From Rhododendron vialii (lineage: Eukaryota; Streptophyta; Magnoliopsida; Ericales; Ericaceae), in contig NC_080558.1 of NCBI RefSeq assembly GCF_030253575.1, positions 7,388,001-7,452,000 on the forward strand: DNA of 64,000 bases. Direction: 5' to 3'. Position numbers and translations under genes: made by a program. The notes below the pieces were generated by a model. The model made no database searches, was not told where the DNA came from, and saw nothing but the letters and a program-made list of their open reading frames with translations. This document shows positions 1 to 12,409 of the stretch, in pieces; positions within the stretch are counted from its first letter, which is position 1, and every line of letters begins with the position of its first letter.

Positions 1-224
1 GGGGCCTACGGCATTCGAGGAAAATGATTGGTGGAGATTGATGCCGGGCCACGCCCAGGAGCATGATAACTAATTATTTGATTCCCACCAAATAATTTTT
101 CGCCAACTACACTTCAAAGTTCCAAACAGAGGTTTCCTTTCTAAAGTCAACGTTGGCTTATTTTTCCGAGGGTTCGTCAAAATCCTTGTACTTCTGTATG
201 GCTGAACAGAGGGGTTTTTCGGCC

Positions 225-639
225 AGAAAGTCTACGGCCACCGAAGGCAAAATGCGGTGGCCGGCCACTGCACGCCGTGACCGTCCGTTCTGGGCCCTGC
301 ATGGACAATCCGAGCCGTTCAATAATTTAAAAAAAAAAACCGAGTGGGTCACGCTAGAAATCAGCTCAATCCGATATGTGTAAGTGCTCGGATCAAACTT
401 TTCATCTTTGGAAAATCGGAAAACCAATCTTTCCATTTTTTCTGATTTTCCAAAGATAAGAAGCTTGATCCGAGCACCTATACATATCGGATCGAGTTGA
501 TTTCTCGCGCAACCCACTCGGTTTTTTTTTATAAAAATTATTGAACGGATCGGATCGTCTGTGCGGGGCCCGGAGTGGGCCCCAAATGGCATGCGGTGGC
601 CGGCCACCGCATTTTGCCTGCGGTGGCCGTAGTCTTTCT
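225..639. mobile_element. Foldback (MULE-type) MITE
   Basis: A near-perfect inverted repeat of about 190 bp per arm. Left end AGAAAGTCTACGGCCACCG pairs with the reverse complement of the right end, AGAAAGACTACGGCC. It is flanked by an 11 bp direct repeat GTTTTTCGGCC at 214-224 and 640-650, the target-duplication size expected for Mutator-like elements. The central loop lies near 430-445. No transposase is encoded; short ORFs across it are accidental. Confidence 0.85.
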
Positions 640-1469
640 GTTTTTCGGCCTTGCATTGTGTGATTTTTCTTATATTTTAAATTTTACGATTGAAAAAACT
701 GTTGGTACAGAGGCAAAGGAATTTTCTGTACAGAGAATCCTGCCTCATTTAAGGCTTTGTTTTGTCAAAATTCTTATTTTTAAGTACTTATTTTTTATTT
801 TACGAGACATGTCATTCTTTTACAATACATCACTTTTAATTCAAAAATTTGAACTTATTTGAAAAATAAATACTTATTTCTCTTTGCAGAATAGGACCCT
901 AAACATTAGTTTAATCGCTCATGCCACCAGTGTGGGGCACCGAGTCCTCTCTTTTTCTTTTTTTGATAGCATATGTGTGCCGTGTGGAGTCAAATTATGT
1001 GCATGTTGATTAATTTCTAAGGACCAATTCCACTATCCTATTAGGGGAGCGCCCAATTAAAAGTTAAGGCAAAATTAGTATAAACTGACCTCAAAAGAAT
1101 TGATAGCAACTATTGAGTCCTTGGTATTGGGTTTTTTCTTGCACCCATGCACGCTTATGTTTTTGCAGCCGTTGAATTGTGTTTTGAAAATTTATTACTA
1201 TGAAATTTACGACGAGATCTATTATACATGGGCAAAACAAGAGTACAAAGAAGAAAACGGTACAGAGCATTTGTTTTTCCTCTGAAAATTTTCTTTTTCT
1301 TCCATCATCTACATTTGTTCTCCTGTTGTTAATTTATTGGAGATTGTGCACAGAGATTTTGAATACCCCAAACGAACAAGCTCAAAGCAGAATAATACTT
1401 TTGCAGGATGTACATAGTTTGTTAAGTACGTGTTGCTCTACCGAGATTATTCAGTTCCTTATGCAAATT
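640..1469. other. AT-rich intergenic stretch, no gene seen
   Basis: No coding region, RNA gene or clear repeat end was recognised here. The short open frames have no recognisable motif and plant-intergenic base composition. Confidence 0.5.
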
Positions 1470-1520
1470 GCTCTTTTCTCTCATTAAAGTATGTGGAACC
1501 TACGCTCGATTTTGAACTAA

Positions 1521-1734
1521 GAGCTCATTTGGTAAGCGAGAATTCGCGAGAGAAGAAAAGAAACGGGGAAGAGAGCTCAATCTTTCCCTCGTTTGGAAGG
1601 GGAAGAAGGCGAGAGAGGGTGAGAGACCAGAACCCTTTCCAAGCCCAATTCCGTTTTGGCGAGATTTCGTGAGAAAGGGGAGCGTGTGGTCCACCCCTTC
1701 GTCGAATCGTCGTCAAACGAGTGACTGTGCGTCG

Positions 1735-1770
<36 letters not shown>

Positions 1771-1982
1771 TACCAGGTTTGCCAGAGATGAGAGGGAGAG
1801 AATTTCAGCTCGTCGGAGAGTCGCCAGAATTCTACCAGTCGCCTGTGAGAATTTGATTTCTAACTGTTATGTGGATGGGAGGGTGAGAAATCACACCTTT
1901 TTTTTTTTTTTTCTTTTCTCACTAATAAGGAAGAACACACCCACTTTTTTTTCTTTTCTCATCTCTCCATCCAAAGGGGCTG
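1521..1982. mobile_element. Harbinger/Tourist-like MITE, absent from sister copy
   Basis: A 462 bp insertion flanked by TAA (1518-1520 and 1983-1985). The second duplication unit has the empty site at 7200-7202, so both ends are defined by comparison. Ends read GAGCTCATTTGG and, reverse-complemented, CAGCCCCTTTGG, like Harbinger-type termini. It contains a CG/GA microsatellite. It inserted after the tandem duplication, or was precisely lost from unit 2. Confidence 0.75.
1733..1770. repeat. (CG)n-(AG)n compound microsatellite
   Basis: Alternating CG from 1733 passes directly into AG repeats to 1770, inside the MITE at 1521-1982. The CG part is alternating purine-pyrimidine. Confidence 0.9.
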
Positions 1983-3700
1983 TAAATTTGGGCACTTCGG
2001 GAATATATAGGAGGACCAATGCCCCAAGGACATCTAACAAACTTTCAATATTCATATGGTTTCATAATTTCTAGGTATTTTATGTCTGGTCAAACGTGGA
2101 AACAATACTAGGCTGCCAGTTATCAATCACCGGCGCGCACTTGACCGTGGCCTTGCCATTTATCTTTTCCCATCTTTGAGAAAAATATTTTCGTCTTGCA
2201 CGGTTCTCAATTATTTTATCTATCTTTCTTTCTTTCCACTCATTATCATTTATTACATCAAAAATAATTTTCAAAAACAGGAACTAAATGCTAGGACAAA
2301 TAGTCAATTCTCTTTACTTGGAAAATAACATCGTTCTCATAAATCAGGATCCTTCGAAATTAGAATCTCAAGTACTTCCAAAAGATGGCTTTGGGGAAAA
2401 CTTGTGTAATTCTTTTGGAGGCTATTTTTTGGGTGGTTTTGGTTTAATAAGTCAAAATGAATTATTTTTTTATATCTATCTAATTTTTTTCGTATTTGTA
2501 AATTTTGCGTCAAACTTCTGTGACTTATTAATTTTTCTCATCGACAGGAATCAGAAAAGTAAAAGAAAATTGATCGAAACTTATAGTTTTTTGAATAAAA
2601 CAAAAATTAGTAAAGTTTTTTTTTTTTACTAATATTTTTTTTTATTCAAAAAATTATGAGGTTCAGGTTTACCGGTCTGTTAGGATGTCTCAATTGCGTA
2701 CATCACCGCAAAGTGGGTTGTGTGGTTTTACAAAAATACAATCATTATTACTTCTACAGAATGGGTTGTGTTGTCTCCAGGGTAGTTATGCCTCACCAAA
2801 AATTTAAGACTTTTAACTTCTAGCTAGCAACAATGCTATGGCCACCGCATTGTTCCACCACACAAGTCCACTGCACGCCACGCATAGTCTATTTCAGGTT
2901 GCAAAAAAATACATAAAAAATAATTTTATGGGACTAGAAAAAATAAACTGTTCTCTTTCGTCTCTACAAATTCAAAAAATATATCTACTAGCTATGCGAT
3001 GGACATATGCGATGAGTGTGTGCGGTGGTCCTACACTTTTTATTCAAGCTAGTCTCCCTTCCTGCTTGCACCACATTTGACGGTGGTGCACGTGACCTCT
3101 CTTTTTGTTCATGACGACCAAATCAATCTTCGAAAAGAAGTCTAATTTATGCTCAAACTAGTAGTAAAGGTGTCCTAATTTTGAAGTTTCTGTCGACAGT
3201 GTAAATGTGTACATAACTCTCTTCAAAGTACAATGAATTATTGTGCTGATAATTGAAAACAAGGAGGCGACATCACATCAGTAAAATTTGCAAGAAATTC
3301 AACTACGACTGGCCAAATGTTTCAAATAAGGTGGCTGGGATCGGTCACAACTCACCCCCTCCACTAGGGGGATTTCCTATATTATATTCTTGGTTGTTAC
3401 CTGGCGGAGGGGTTAATCAAGATTTTAAAAATTGGCTGTAAGGTAACGTACCGGCCGTTTCGTAACAGTTTTTTTAGCTTTTCGATACTGTTACGTCTTG
3501 ATGAAAAATCTCACACGTCACCAATCGGTTTGTTTCTGACTCACATACTGATTCACGGCCATTACAACGGATACTTGGCTATTATGGGGTGTTTGTTTAG
3601 TCACTTGATTAATTTTCAAAATTCACAATCGCTACAACCGATTCCGTTAGACATAGTAGGATAATAGTACTTCCGATTATGTTTAACCGTTCCGTCTTCC
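1983..3700. other. Upstream region of DUF247-1, no gene seen
   Basis: Non-coding, AT-rich sequence shared with 7200-8720. It includes an old repeat at about 2400-2640 (GACTTATTAATTTTTCTCATC), also seen interrupted at 55.6-56.0 kb. No exon or RNA gene is supported. Confidence 0.5.
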
Positions 3701-3710
3701 AAAACCATTA

Positions 3711-3916
3711 GTATTTAAAAGCTTGGGGCCAATGACCGCCCAAAGATTCCGAAACCTGTTGATATGTTTACTTTATAGGCTTCGGGGTAGTTGGGTCTCT
3801 AAATTGAGAAGAAATTGCCGTTTCAAAGTTGCTGAAGTCGGAGAAGAAGTCGGTTGGAGGGCATGCAAACTGCTTCTCTTTCCTGTCTCTGATTACGCAG
3901 AAAAGGTGTCTACTCG
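3711..3916 (+). promoter_or_regulatory. Candidate promoter and leader exon of DUF247-1
   Basis: A TATTTAAAAG box (3712-3721) is followed by about 200 bp unusually well conserved with 8735-8931 in the sister unit. This ends in a good splice donor, CTCGGTGAGT (intron from 3917). DUF247-1 has a matching acceptor, TTTGGACAG, at 5651-5659, 22 bp before its start codon, so a 5' UTR intron of about 1.7 kb is possible. Conservation is seen; promoter and splicing roles are inferred. Confidence 0.35.
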
Positions 3917-5681
3917 GTGAGTCTTCCTCTGCATTTTTAAACGGGTTTTCTGTTGCCCACCAAATGTTCGACCGGTATCCTCAAACGTATATCTCATGCG
4001 GTTTTATTTACGGATTAGTTCTGTGTGATTTCTGCCAAGTATTAAAAAGAAACTTCCACTGTATTTTGAGACTGAGAGACCAAGGTGCGACATAGAAAGA
4101 GCTTACTTATGTTTGTGCATATGTTATGCGTATTTTCAGGGGCAGCTCTGGGATTTTAGCTCAGCTGTGACAAAACGTAAAGATTTTTAATTTTTTTTTT
4201 CATACAAAGCTCTATGGAAAAAGAAACAAGTTTATTTTGCTTGAAAAATTTGTTTGGTTGTTGTGTTGAGCTATGTTATCTAGTTACTCACAAATTCAAG
4301 TGAATTTTCAAAAACTTTGGCTACATATGAATGATTTAGTGCCGACAATATTGAAAAAAAACCAAATTATCCATGAAAGCATACAAATTTTTAGTGCATT
4401 TTTTGAACTCGATCAGGTCGGGATATAGTGGAGCCGCCCGTGCCAAATTTTGGTTTATCTTGCGTATTTTTTTGGGTTACTGCACTAGGGGTGACTGGGT
4501 GTGTGTACCTCGGAAGTATAGGACGGATAATATGGGGGTTGGTGCCTCGTACGAATGTTTTTTTGGCTCATTAGTTCCGCATGTTTATGGTCTCAGTTAC
4601 ACATTTTGGTTTTGGTTAGTTACGTACATGTACTTAAGTAGTTGCGCATTTTTTTTTCTGCAAGAATGGAAAACCTTTTCGGAACTGTGGTTCCAGCTGA
4701 ATGAAAAACCTTTCTGCAATCATATAAATTGGAAATAGACTTTAATTTTAATAGATCTATATAAATATGTAGCTGAAAAATTTAGAAATACTGGTTTGCT
4801 TAATTCTTCTATCTAGAATACTTGTATCATCATGAAAAAGATTTGTGCTGATACATTTTCTCGTTTTTTTCTCTAGTATTGCTTACTATAGGAATTCGGA
4901 GCATTGAATAAAAACATTTTTTGATTGGCAAACTGGGTATGTCATGATTTGTGTCGTTTGGACTCTGGATTACTAATTTTCAACCAATAAGGAGGCGGGT
5001 AATGTTGACTCAATTTTTAGGTATACAATAAAATTTTATACCATGATTTGTGTTGTTTGGACTTTGGATTACTAATTTTCTTCCCGTCCCTTGGATGGAA
5101 ATTCGTAGTTTCTCGTCTATGCCCTTAAGGTTTCTTTCAATTATCTACCGGCCACCAACTGTAAATTGATCATGAAAGGTCTAATCTGAAGGGTGTTTAG
5201 TTTTTGCTTACTTAGACTAACTAAATATTGAGTTCTAGCCATGGCATGTAAGCTCAGGAAGTTCATGAAATGCATTTCTAGAAAACCTGTCAAGTATATA
5301 TGCCAGGACCAACGCACATACAAAATCGCATGACGAACAAATCAAGCATGAACAGACTTGAACAGAAAGAAACGACACAAAGATTTTTACCTTGTGTAAC
5401 TAGGGACGACATTTATGGGTCGCACCAGTTTTCAGCATGTATTGAGGGAAGAAAGTTAAATCTTAAGGTTTGTATTATCGGCTGCTGCCTATATAACATG
5501 TATTTATATCTTAAGGTTTGTATCATCCTCAGGTCAGTCAGCGAAGTGCCAAACCAAGACTCACAAGAACATCATTCTATAATTTTCGATAATGAGAAAT
5601 TTTTGGATATATTCTTTTTGTATTGTCCTTTAAAAATCTTTTGGTGATTCTTTGGACAGGGTTTCTACATCTTGGTGAGAT

Positions 5682-7001
5682 ATGATGCCCAATGCAAGTG
5701 CTGATCCTCTCTCCCTTCGTTTAGACGAGAAGCTTACTCACCTATCCGGTGCACATTTCGAGTGGTATATTTACAGAGTCCATGATCGACTACGTAGGCA
5801 GAGCGAAAAGGCCTACGAACCAGAAATACTGTCGATTGGACCATATCACCGCGGTAAAGGGCATCTACGGATGATGGAAGAACACAAATTGCAATATATT
5901 CGATTGCTTCTTAAACGAACAGAGGAGACAAGCGTAGATAGGTACGTCGTAGCCATGAGGAAATTGCAGAAAAGAGCGCAAGGATGTTATGCCGACTCCA
6001 TAAACCTCAGCGAAGAGGAGTTTGTGGAAATGATGCTTCTCGATGGCTGTTTTGTCATTGAATTTCTCCGCAAGTTCTCTATAACAATGCTAAGACATAC
6101 AGACGACCTTCTCTTCAAAATGGATTGGATCCTTCATAGTATATGGCGGGATTTGATGCTGTTTGAGAATCAACTTCCGTTCTTTATTCTCGTGCATCTG
6201 TTCAACATGACAAAAATTCCGGATCCACGAGACAACATCATTGACTTACTGATACGGTACTACTACTGCGTCCGGGAACAATATTTTTGTAGCATGTCTC
6301 CAGGTCCCGAAAGGTTTTTGAAAATTTCATATGGGATTTCACCCGACGGCGTGAAGCATTTTCTCGGCCTGGTTCACACTATTACATCATCTTCGTTTGC
6401 CAAATTAGTTTCTAACAGAAAAAAACGCAACGAGGAAAAGAGATGGGATTACATAAATTGCGCAACAGAGCTATATGAGGCCGGGATCAGGTTCAAGAAG
6501 GCTAAGCATACCCCCTTGTTCGACATAAAGTTCGCAAACGGTACAATCTATATCCCAGAATTCGCTGTCGAAGAGAAGACCGATACTATTTTCAGAAACT
6601 TAATCGCCCACGAGGAGCATCTGCAGGACGCCGGCCCTAAGTGCATCACGGATTACCTAACTTTCTTGTGTTGCCTCATCAACTCCGTGAAGGATGTCAG
6701 TTTGCTTCGCCGTTGTGGGATTCTCAACAACATGCTGGGTGACGATAAAGCCGTCTCGGCAGTTTTTAGCAAGGCTTCCACCTGCGTCTTCGTGTCTCGT
6801 GGCGGCTTCTGTTACTACGAAGTTTTCAACGACATAAATGCGTATTGTAAGTGTCGACAGAACATATGGACGGCGAAACTCCGGCGGGATTACTTCAACG
6901 GCCCGTGGAAAATCATTTCGTTCCTCGGTGTTGTTTTGTTGCTTCTACTAAGTTTTGCACAGACAATGTTATCTGGTCTTGCTTACTTTTGTCAAAAATG
7001 A
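5682..7001 (+). CDS. DUF247 (UPF0481) membrane protein 1
   Basis: An intact 439-residue protein of the plant DUF247 family, one coding exon. Family marks in order: EPEILSIGPYHRGKGHL at 46-62; EMMLLDGCFVIEFLR at 116-130; DLMLFENQLPFFIL at 157-170; YLTFLCCLINS at 325-335; RRCGILNNMLGDDKAV at 343-358. A single hydrophobic segment lies at about 410-436, close to the C terminus, so a tail-anchored membrane protein is expected. The start is ATGATG at 5682; the second ATG is equally possible. An acceptor TTTGGACAG 22 bp upstream suggests a leader intron. By eye it differs from DUF247-2 at about 30 positions. The biochemical function of DUF247 is unknown; in grasses members control S and Z self-incompatibility. 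Confidence 0.95.
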   Translation: MMPNASADPLSLRLDEKLTHLSGAHFEWYIYRVHDRLRRQSEKAYEPEILSIGPYHRGKGHLRMMEEHKLQYIRLLLKRTEETSVDRYVVAMRKLQKRAQGCYADSINLSEEEFVEMMLLDGCFVIEFLRKFSITMLRHTDDLLFKMDWILHSIWRDLMLFENQLPFFILVHLFNMTKIPDPRDNIIDLLIRYYYCVREQYFCSMSPGPERFLKISYGISPDGVKHFLGLVHTITSSSFAKLVSNRKKRNEEKRWDYINCATELYEAGIRFKKAKHTPLFDIKFANGTIYIPEFAVEEKTDTIFRNLIAHEEHLQDAGPKCITDYLTFLCCLINSVKDVSLLRRCGILNNMLGDDKAVSAVFSKASTCVFVSRGGFCYYEVFNDINAYCKCRQNIWTAKLRRDYFNGPWKIISFLGVVLLLLLSFAQTMLSGLAYFCQK

Positions 7002-8724
7002 TGAGCCAATTTACTGTACCTGTTCGGTGAATATACAAATTCGGTTCGGGCAATTTAAGCTTTTCTGCAATATAAAATGTAAGCTTAGTACAGATATCAT
7101 ACTTTTATAACTATAGATATCATAATTTTAAGCTTTCCGCAATATAAATTGCTCTTTCTCTCTCATAAAAGTATGTGGAACCTACGCTCGATTTTGTACT
7201 AAATTCGGGCACTTCGGGAATATATAGGAGGACGAATGCCCTAAGGACATCGAACAAACTTTCAATATTCATATGGTTGCATAATTTCTAGGTATTTTAT
7301 GTCTGGTCAGACGTGGAAACAATACTAGGCTGCTAGTTATATCAATCAGCCGCGCACTCGACCGTGGCCTTGCCACTTTTCTTTTTCCATCTTTGAAAAA
7401 AATATTTTCGCCCTTCACGGTTCTTAATTACTTTCTCTTTCTATCTCGCTCTTCACTCATTACCATTTATTACATCAAAAATACTCCAAAGGTTGGCTTT
7501 GAGGAAAACTTGTGTAATTCTTTTGGAGGCTATTTTGGGTGGTTTTGGCTTAATAAGTCAAAATGACTTTTTAAAAAAAAATATTTATTCAATTTTTTTA
7601 GTATTTTTAAATTTTACATCAAATTTATGTGACTTATTAATTCTTCTCATCGATAGGAATAAGAAAAGTAAACAAAAATTAGCGAAACTTATAGTTTTTT
7701 TGAATAAAAACAAAAATTACCCAGTAAAGTTTTTTTTTTTTACTAATATTTGTTTTTATTCAAAAAATTATGAGGTTCAGGTTTACTGGTCTGTTATGTC
7801 TCAATTGCGTACATCACTGCAAAGTGAGTTGTGTGGTTTTACAAAAATACGATCATTATTACTTCTACAGAGTGGATTGTGTTGTCTCTAGGGTTGTTAT
7901 GCCTCACCAAAAATTAAGACTTTAAACTTCTAGCTAGCAACAATGCTATGGCCACCGCATTGTTCCACCACACAAGTCCACTACACGCCACGCGTATTCT
8001 ATTTTAGATCCCACAAAAATACAGAAAAATATTCATAAATTTTAAAATAATTTTTATGGGGCCTTGTAAAATATACCCATAAATTGTTCACTTTCGTCTC
8101 TATAAATTCAGAAAATATATCTACTAGCGGTGGACATATGCAATGAGTGTGTGTGGTGGTTCTAGACTTTTTGTGACTTTCTGTCTAGCTAGTCTTCCTT
8201 CCAGCTTACACCACTTTTTGTTTTCAATTAGTGTGCTGATAATTGAAAACAAGGAGGCGACATCACATAAGGAGTAAGTAAAATTTGCAAGAAATTCTAC
8301 TGACTGGCCAAATGTTTCAAATAAGGCGGCTGGGATCGGTCACATCACTCACTACTCACTCCCTCCACTAGGGGGATTTCCCATATTACACTCTTGGAGG
8401 GGGCCAATCAAGGTTTTAAAAATTGGCCGGAAGGTAACGTACAGGCTGTTCGTAACAGTTTTTTGAGCTTCTCGATACGGTTACATCTTGATGAACTGGA
8501 GAGATGAAACATCTCACCGTGTCACCAATCGGTCTGTTTTCGATTCACAGACTGATTCACGGCCATTACAGCGGATACTTGTCCGTTATGGGGTGTTTGT
8601 TTAGTTACTTCATCAATTTTCAAAAAATTCACGACTGTTACAACCGATTCCATTAGATATGTAACGATAATACTTCCGATACCATTACACAGCAATGTTT
8701 AATCGTTCCGTCTTCGAAAACCAT

Positions 8725-8931
8725 TATTTAAAAGCTTGGGGCCAATAACCGCCCAAAGATTCCGAAAACCCTATTGGTATGTTTACTTTTATAGGCTTCG
8801 GGGTAGTTGGGTCTCTAAATTGAGAAGAAATTGCCTTTTCATAGTTGGAGAAGAAGTCGGTTGGAAGGCATGCGAATTGCTTCTCTTTTCTGTCTCTGAT
8901 TACGCAGAAAAGGTGTGTACTCGTCCACTCG
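8725..8931 (+). promoter_or_regulatory. Candidate promoter and leader exon of DUF247-2
   Basis: Sister of 3711-3916: TATTTAAAAG box at 8725-8734, conserved leader-like stretch, then donor CTCGGTGAGT with the intron from 8932. The matching acceptor is TTTGGACAG ending at 11067. Assigned by conservation only. Confidence 0.35.
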
Positions 8932-11089
8932 GTGAGTCTTCCTCTGCATTTTTAAATGTGTTTTCTGTTGCCCACCAAGTGTTCGACCAGTATCCTCAAA
9001 CGTGTATCTCATGCGATTTACTTTACAATTTTTCTACTTCGATAAAATGCACGCTGTTACGCATGCATCGAAGTTTAATGGTGATTCATTTTGAGAACTT
9101 TTATACGGATTAGTTCTGTGTGATTTCTGCAAGTATTAAAAAGAAACTTCCACTGTATTTTGAGACTGAGAGACATAGAAAGCTACTTATGTTTTGTGCA
9201 TATGTTATGCGTAGCTTTAGGATTTTAGCTCAGCGGTAACAAAAACGTAAAAGATTCTTAATTTTTTTTTTCATACAAAGCTCTATGAAAAAAGAAACTA
9301 GTTTATTTTGGTTGAAAATTTGTTTGGTTGTTGTGTTGAGCATATTGTCTAGCTACACACAAATTTAAGTGAATTTTCAGTTACTTTGACTACATTTGAA
9401 TAATTTAGTGCTGACTATATTGAAGAAAAACCAAATTATACGTGAAAACATAAAAATTTTTAGTGCAATTTTTTAAACCAGGTCGGGAGAGTGGAGCCGC
9501 CCTGCTTAAATTTTAGTGCAATTTTTTTAATCTCAGTTCCACAAATTTTTTTGGTAAGTAAAGAATAGGGGTATATGGTAAACTCCAAAATGGTAGCGCA
9601 TTTTTTTGGTTAGTTACGTACATCTGTTGTACTTATTTTTGTGTGTTAGCTATGCATTTGTTAGGTAGTCATCGTTTTTGTCACCATTTTTTTTTTAAGT
9701 GCCATAGGCCTCTCCTTTTGAGATGTCCTGGGTAAGGGTTTGATAAATTTCAGTAATGCAAACTAGAAGTTCTTGAAAGCCTCTTGCAAACATGGAAATC
9801 CCTTTTCGGAACTGTGGTTCCAGCTGAAAAGAAAAAACCTTTCTGCGATCATATAAATAGGAAATCGACTTTAATTTTAATAGATCTATATAACTGTATA
9901 TATAGCTGAAAAATTTAGAAATACTGGTTTGCTTAATTCTTCTATCTAGAATACTTGTATTATCATGAAAAAAGATTTGTGCAAATACATTTTCTCATCC
10001 TTTCCTCTATTATCACTTAAATTCGGGGCCTTTAATAAAAACATTTTTTTGATTCGCGAACTGGCTATACCGTGATTTGCGTTGTTTGGACGTTGGATTA
10101 CTAATTTTCAACCAATAAGGAGGTGGGTATTGTTCACCCATTTTTTCGGTGGGTGAACAAAATCGGACTCCCTCTTTGTGATATAATAAAATTTTACTCC
10201 GTATATCATATGATTTGTGTCATTTGGACTTTGGATTACTAATTTTCTTCCCGTCCCGTAGATGGAAATTTGTAGTTTCTCCTCTATGCCCTTAAGGTTT
10301 CTTTAGTTATCTATCACCAACTGTAAATTGATCATGAAAGGTCAAATCTGAAGGGTGTTTAGCTTTTGCTTGCTTAGACTAAATATTGAGTTCTAGCCAT
10401 GGCATGTAAGCTTAGGAAGTTCATGAAATACATTTCTAGAAAACCCGTCAAGTATGCCAGGACCAACGCACATACAAAATCGCACAACGAACAAATCAAG
10501 CATGAATAGAAAGAAACGATGCAAAGATTTTTACCTTGTGTAACTCGGTGCATTAATGGCTCGCACCAGTTTTCAACATGTATCGAGGGAAGAAAGTTTA
10601 TATCTCAAGGTTTGTATCATCCGATACTGCCAATGCCTATATAACATGTATTTATATCTTAAGGTTTGTATCATCATACAGTAAACCTACAGAGTTTTAC
10701 TCTGCCAGTATGACTTGGATGATTCCCAGTACTACTCAAATTAGCGCCAGCTGTTGTTCTACTATTTGGAGTGTTGTGTGCAATAAGTATTAAGAGAAAT
10801 AAAGTTAAAGTGACAGTAATAATTGTTGCTTTATTTTCAGTGATTTCTCTTCTGCAGGAAATAAGTAAAGTTATTTGTCCGTTGTAATAATGTATTGTAT
10901 TATGTATTTGCTCCTATTCTGTCCTCGGCCCTTACCTCAGGTCAGTTAGCTAAGTGTCAAACCAAGACTCACAAGAACATCAATCTATAATTACCAATAA
11001 TGGGAAATCTTGTACTATATTCTTTTTACATTGTCCTTGAAAAATCTTTTGGTGATTCTTTGGACAGGGCTTCTTCATCTTGGTGAGAT

Positions 11090-12409
11090 ATGATGCCCAA
11101 TGCAAGTGCTGATCCTCTCTCCATTCGTTTAGATGAGAAGCTTACTCGCCTATCTGGTGCACATTTTGAGTGGTATATTTACAAGATTCATGATAGACTA
11201 CGTAGGCAGAGTGAAAAGGCCTACGAACTAGAAATACTGTCGATTGGACCATATCACCGCAGTAAAGGCCATCTACAGATGATGGAAGAACACAAATTGC
11301 AGTATCTTCAATTGCTTCTTAAACGAACAGAGGAGACGAGCGTAGATAGGTACGTCGTAGCCATGAGGAAATTGCGGAAAAGAGCGCAAGGATGTTATGC
11401 AGACTCCATAAACCTTAGCGAAGAGGAGTTTGTGGAAATGATGCTTCTCGACGGCTGTTTTGTCATTGAATTTCTCCGCAAGTTCTCTATGACAATGCTA
11501 AGAGGTACAGACGACCTTCTCTTCAAAATGGATTGGATCCTTCATAGTATATGGCGGGATTTGATGCTGTTTGAGAATCAACTTCCGTTCTTTATTCTCG
11601 TGCATCTGTTCAACTTGACAAAAATTCTGGATCCACGAGACAACATCATTGACTTACTGATACGGTTCTACTACTGCGTCCGGGAACAATATTTTTGTAG
11701 CATGTCTCCAGGTCCCGAAAGGTTTTTGAAAATTTCATATGGGATTTCACCCGACGGCGTGAAGCATTTTCTCGGACTGTTTCACACTATTACATCATCT
11801 TCGTTTGCCAAATTAGTTTCTAACAGAAATAGTTGCAATGAGGGAAAGAGATGGGATTACATAAATTGCGCAACAGAGCTATATGAGGCCGGGATCAGGT
11901 TCAAGAAGGCTAAGCATACCCCCTTGTTCGACATAAAGTTCGCAAACGGTACAATTTATATCCCAGAATTCGCTGTCGAAGAGAAGACCGATACTATTTT
12001 CAGAAACTTAATCGCCCACGAGGAGCATCTGCAGGACGCTGGCCCTAAGTGCATCACGGATTACCTAACTTTCTTGTGTTGCCTTATCAACTCTGCGAAG
12101 GATGTCAGTTTGCTTCGCCGTTGTGGGATTCTCAACAACATGCTGGGTGATGATGAAGCCGTCTTGGCATTTTTTAGCAAGGCCTCCACCTGTGTCTTCG
12201 TGTCTCGCGGCAGCTTCTGTTACTACGAAGTTTTCAACGACATAAGTGCGTATTGTAAGCGTCGACAGAACATATGGATGGCGAAACTCCGGCGGGATTA
12301 CTTCAATGGCCCGTGGAAAATCATCTCGTTTCTTGGTGTTGTTTTCTTGCTTCTACTCAGTTTTGCACAGACAATGTTATCTGGTCTTGCTTACTTTTGT
12401 CAAAAATGA
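11090..12409 (+). CDS. DUF247 (UPF0481) membrane protein 2
   Basis: An intact 439-residue, single-exon DUF247 protein, tandem sister of the gene at 5682. It keeps all family blocks: ILSIGPYHRSKGHL, EMMLLDGCFVIEFLR, DLMLFENQLPFFIL, RRCGILNNMLGDDEAV, and the C-terminal membrane segment at about 410-436. Differences from copy 1 are scattered single residues, with a small cluster at about 247-252 (RKKRNEE in copy 1, RNSCNEG here) and others at 57, 62, 73-74 and 138. The open frame and mostly conservative changes suggest both copies are under constraint. The start is ATGATG; the leader acceptor ends 22 bp upstream as in copy 1. Likely a membrane protein facing a peptide or partner protein; the function is inferred from family context only. 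Confidence 0.95.
   Translation: MMPNASADPLSIRLDEKLTRLSGAHFEWYIYKIHDRLRRQSEKAYELEILSIGPYHRSKGHLQMMEEHKLQYLQLLLKRTEETSVDRYVVAMRKLRKRAQGCYADSINLSEEEFVEMMLLDGCFVIEFLRKFSMTMLRGTDDLLFKMDWILHSIWRDLMLFENQLPFFILVHLFNLTKILDPRDNIIDLLIRFYYCVREQYFCSMSPGPERFLKISYGISPDGVKHFLGLFHTITSSSFAKLVSNRNSCNEGKRWDYINCATELYEAGIRFKKAKHTPLFDIKFANGTIYIPEFAVEEKTDTIFRNLIAHEEHLQDAGPKCITDYLTFLCCLINSAKDVSLLRRCGILNNMLGDDEAVLAFFSKASTCVFVSRGSFCYYEVFNDISAYCKRRQNIWMAKLRRDYFNGPWKIISFLGVVFLLLLSFAQTMLSGLAYFCQK

Larger units (their letters stand above)
1470..7150 (+). repeat. Tandem duplication, unit 1 (contains DUF247-1)
   Basis: This block is repeated in direct orientation at 7151-12560. Both begin with a stretch ending TATGTGGAACCTACGCTCGA (about 1491 and 7173) and end just after the DUF247 stop with the same TAAGCTTAGTACAGATATC. 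Colinear similarity runs through upstream, leader and coding sequence, with small indels. The copy boundary near 7150 carries a short AAATTGCTCTT homology also found at the start, fitting unequal exchange. Confidence 0.85.
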
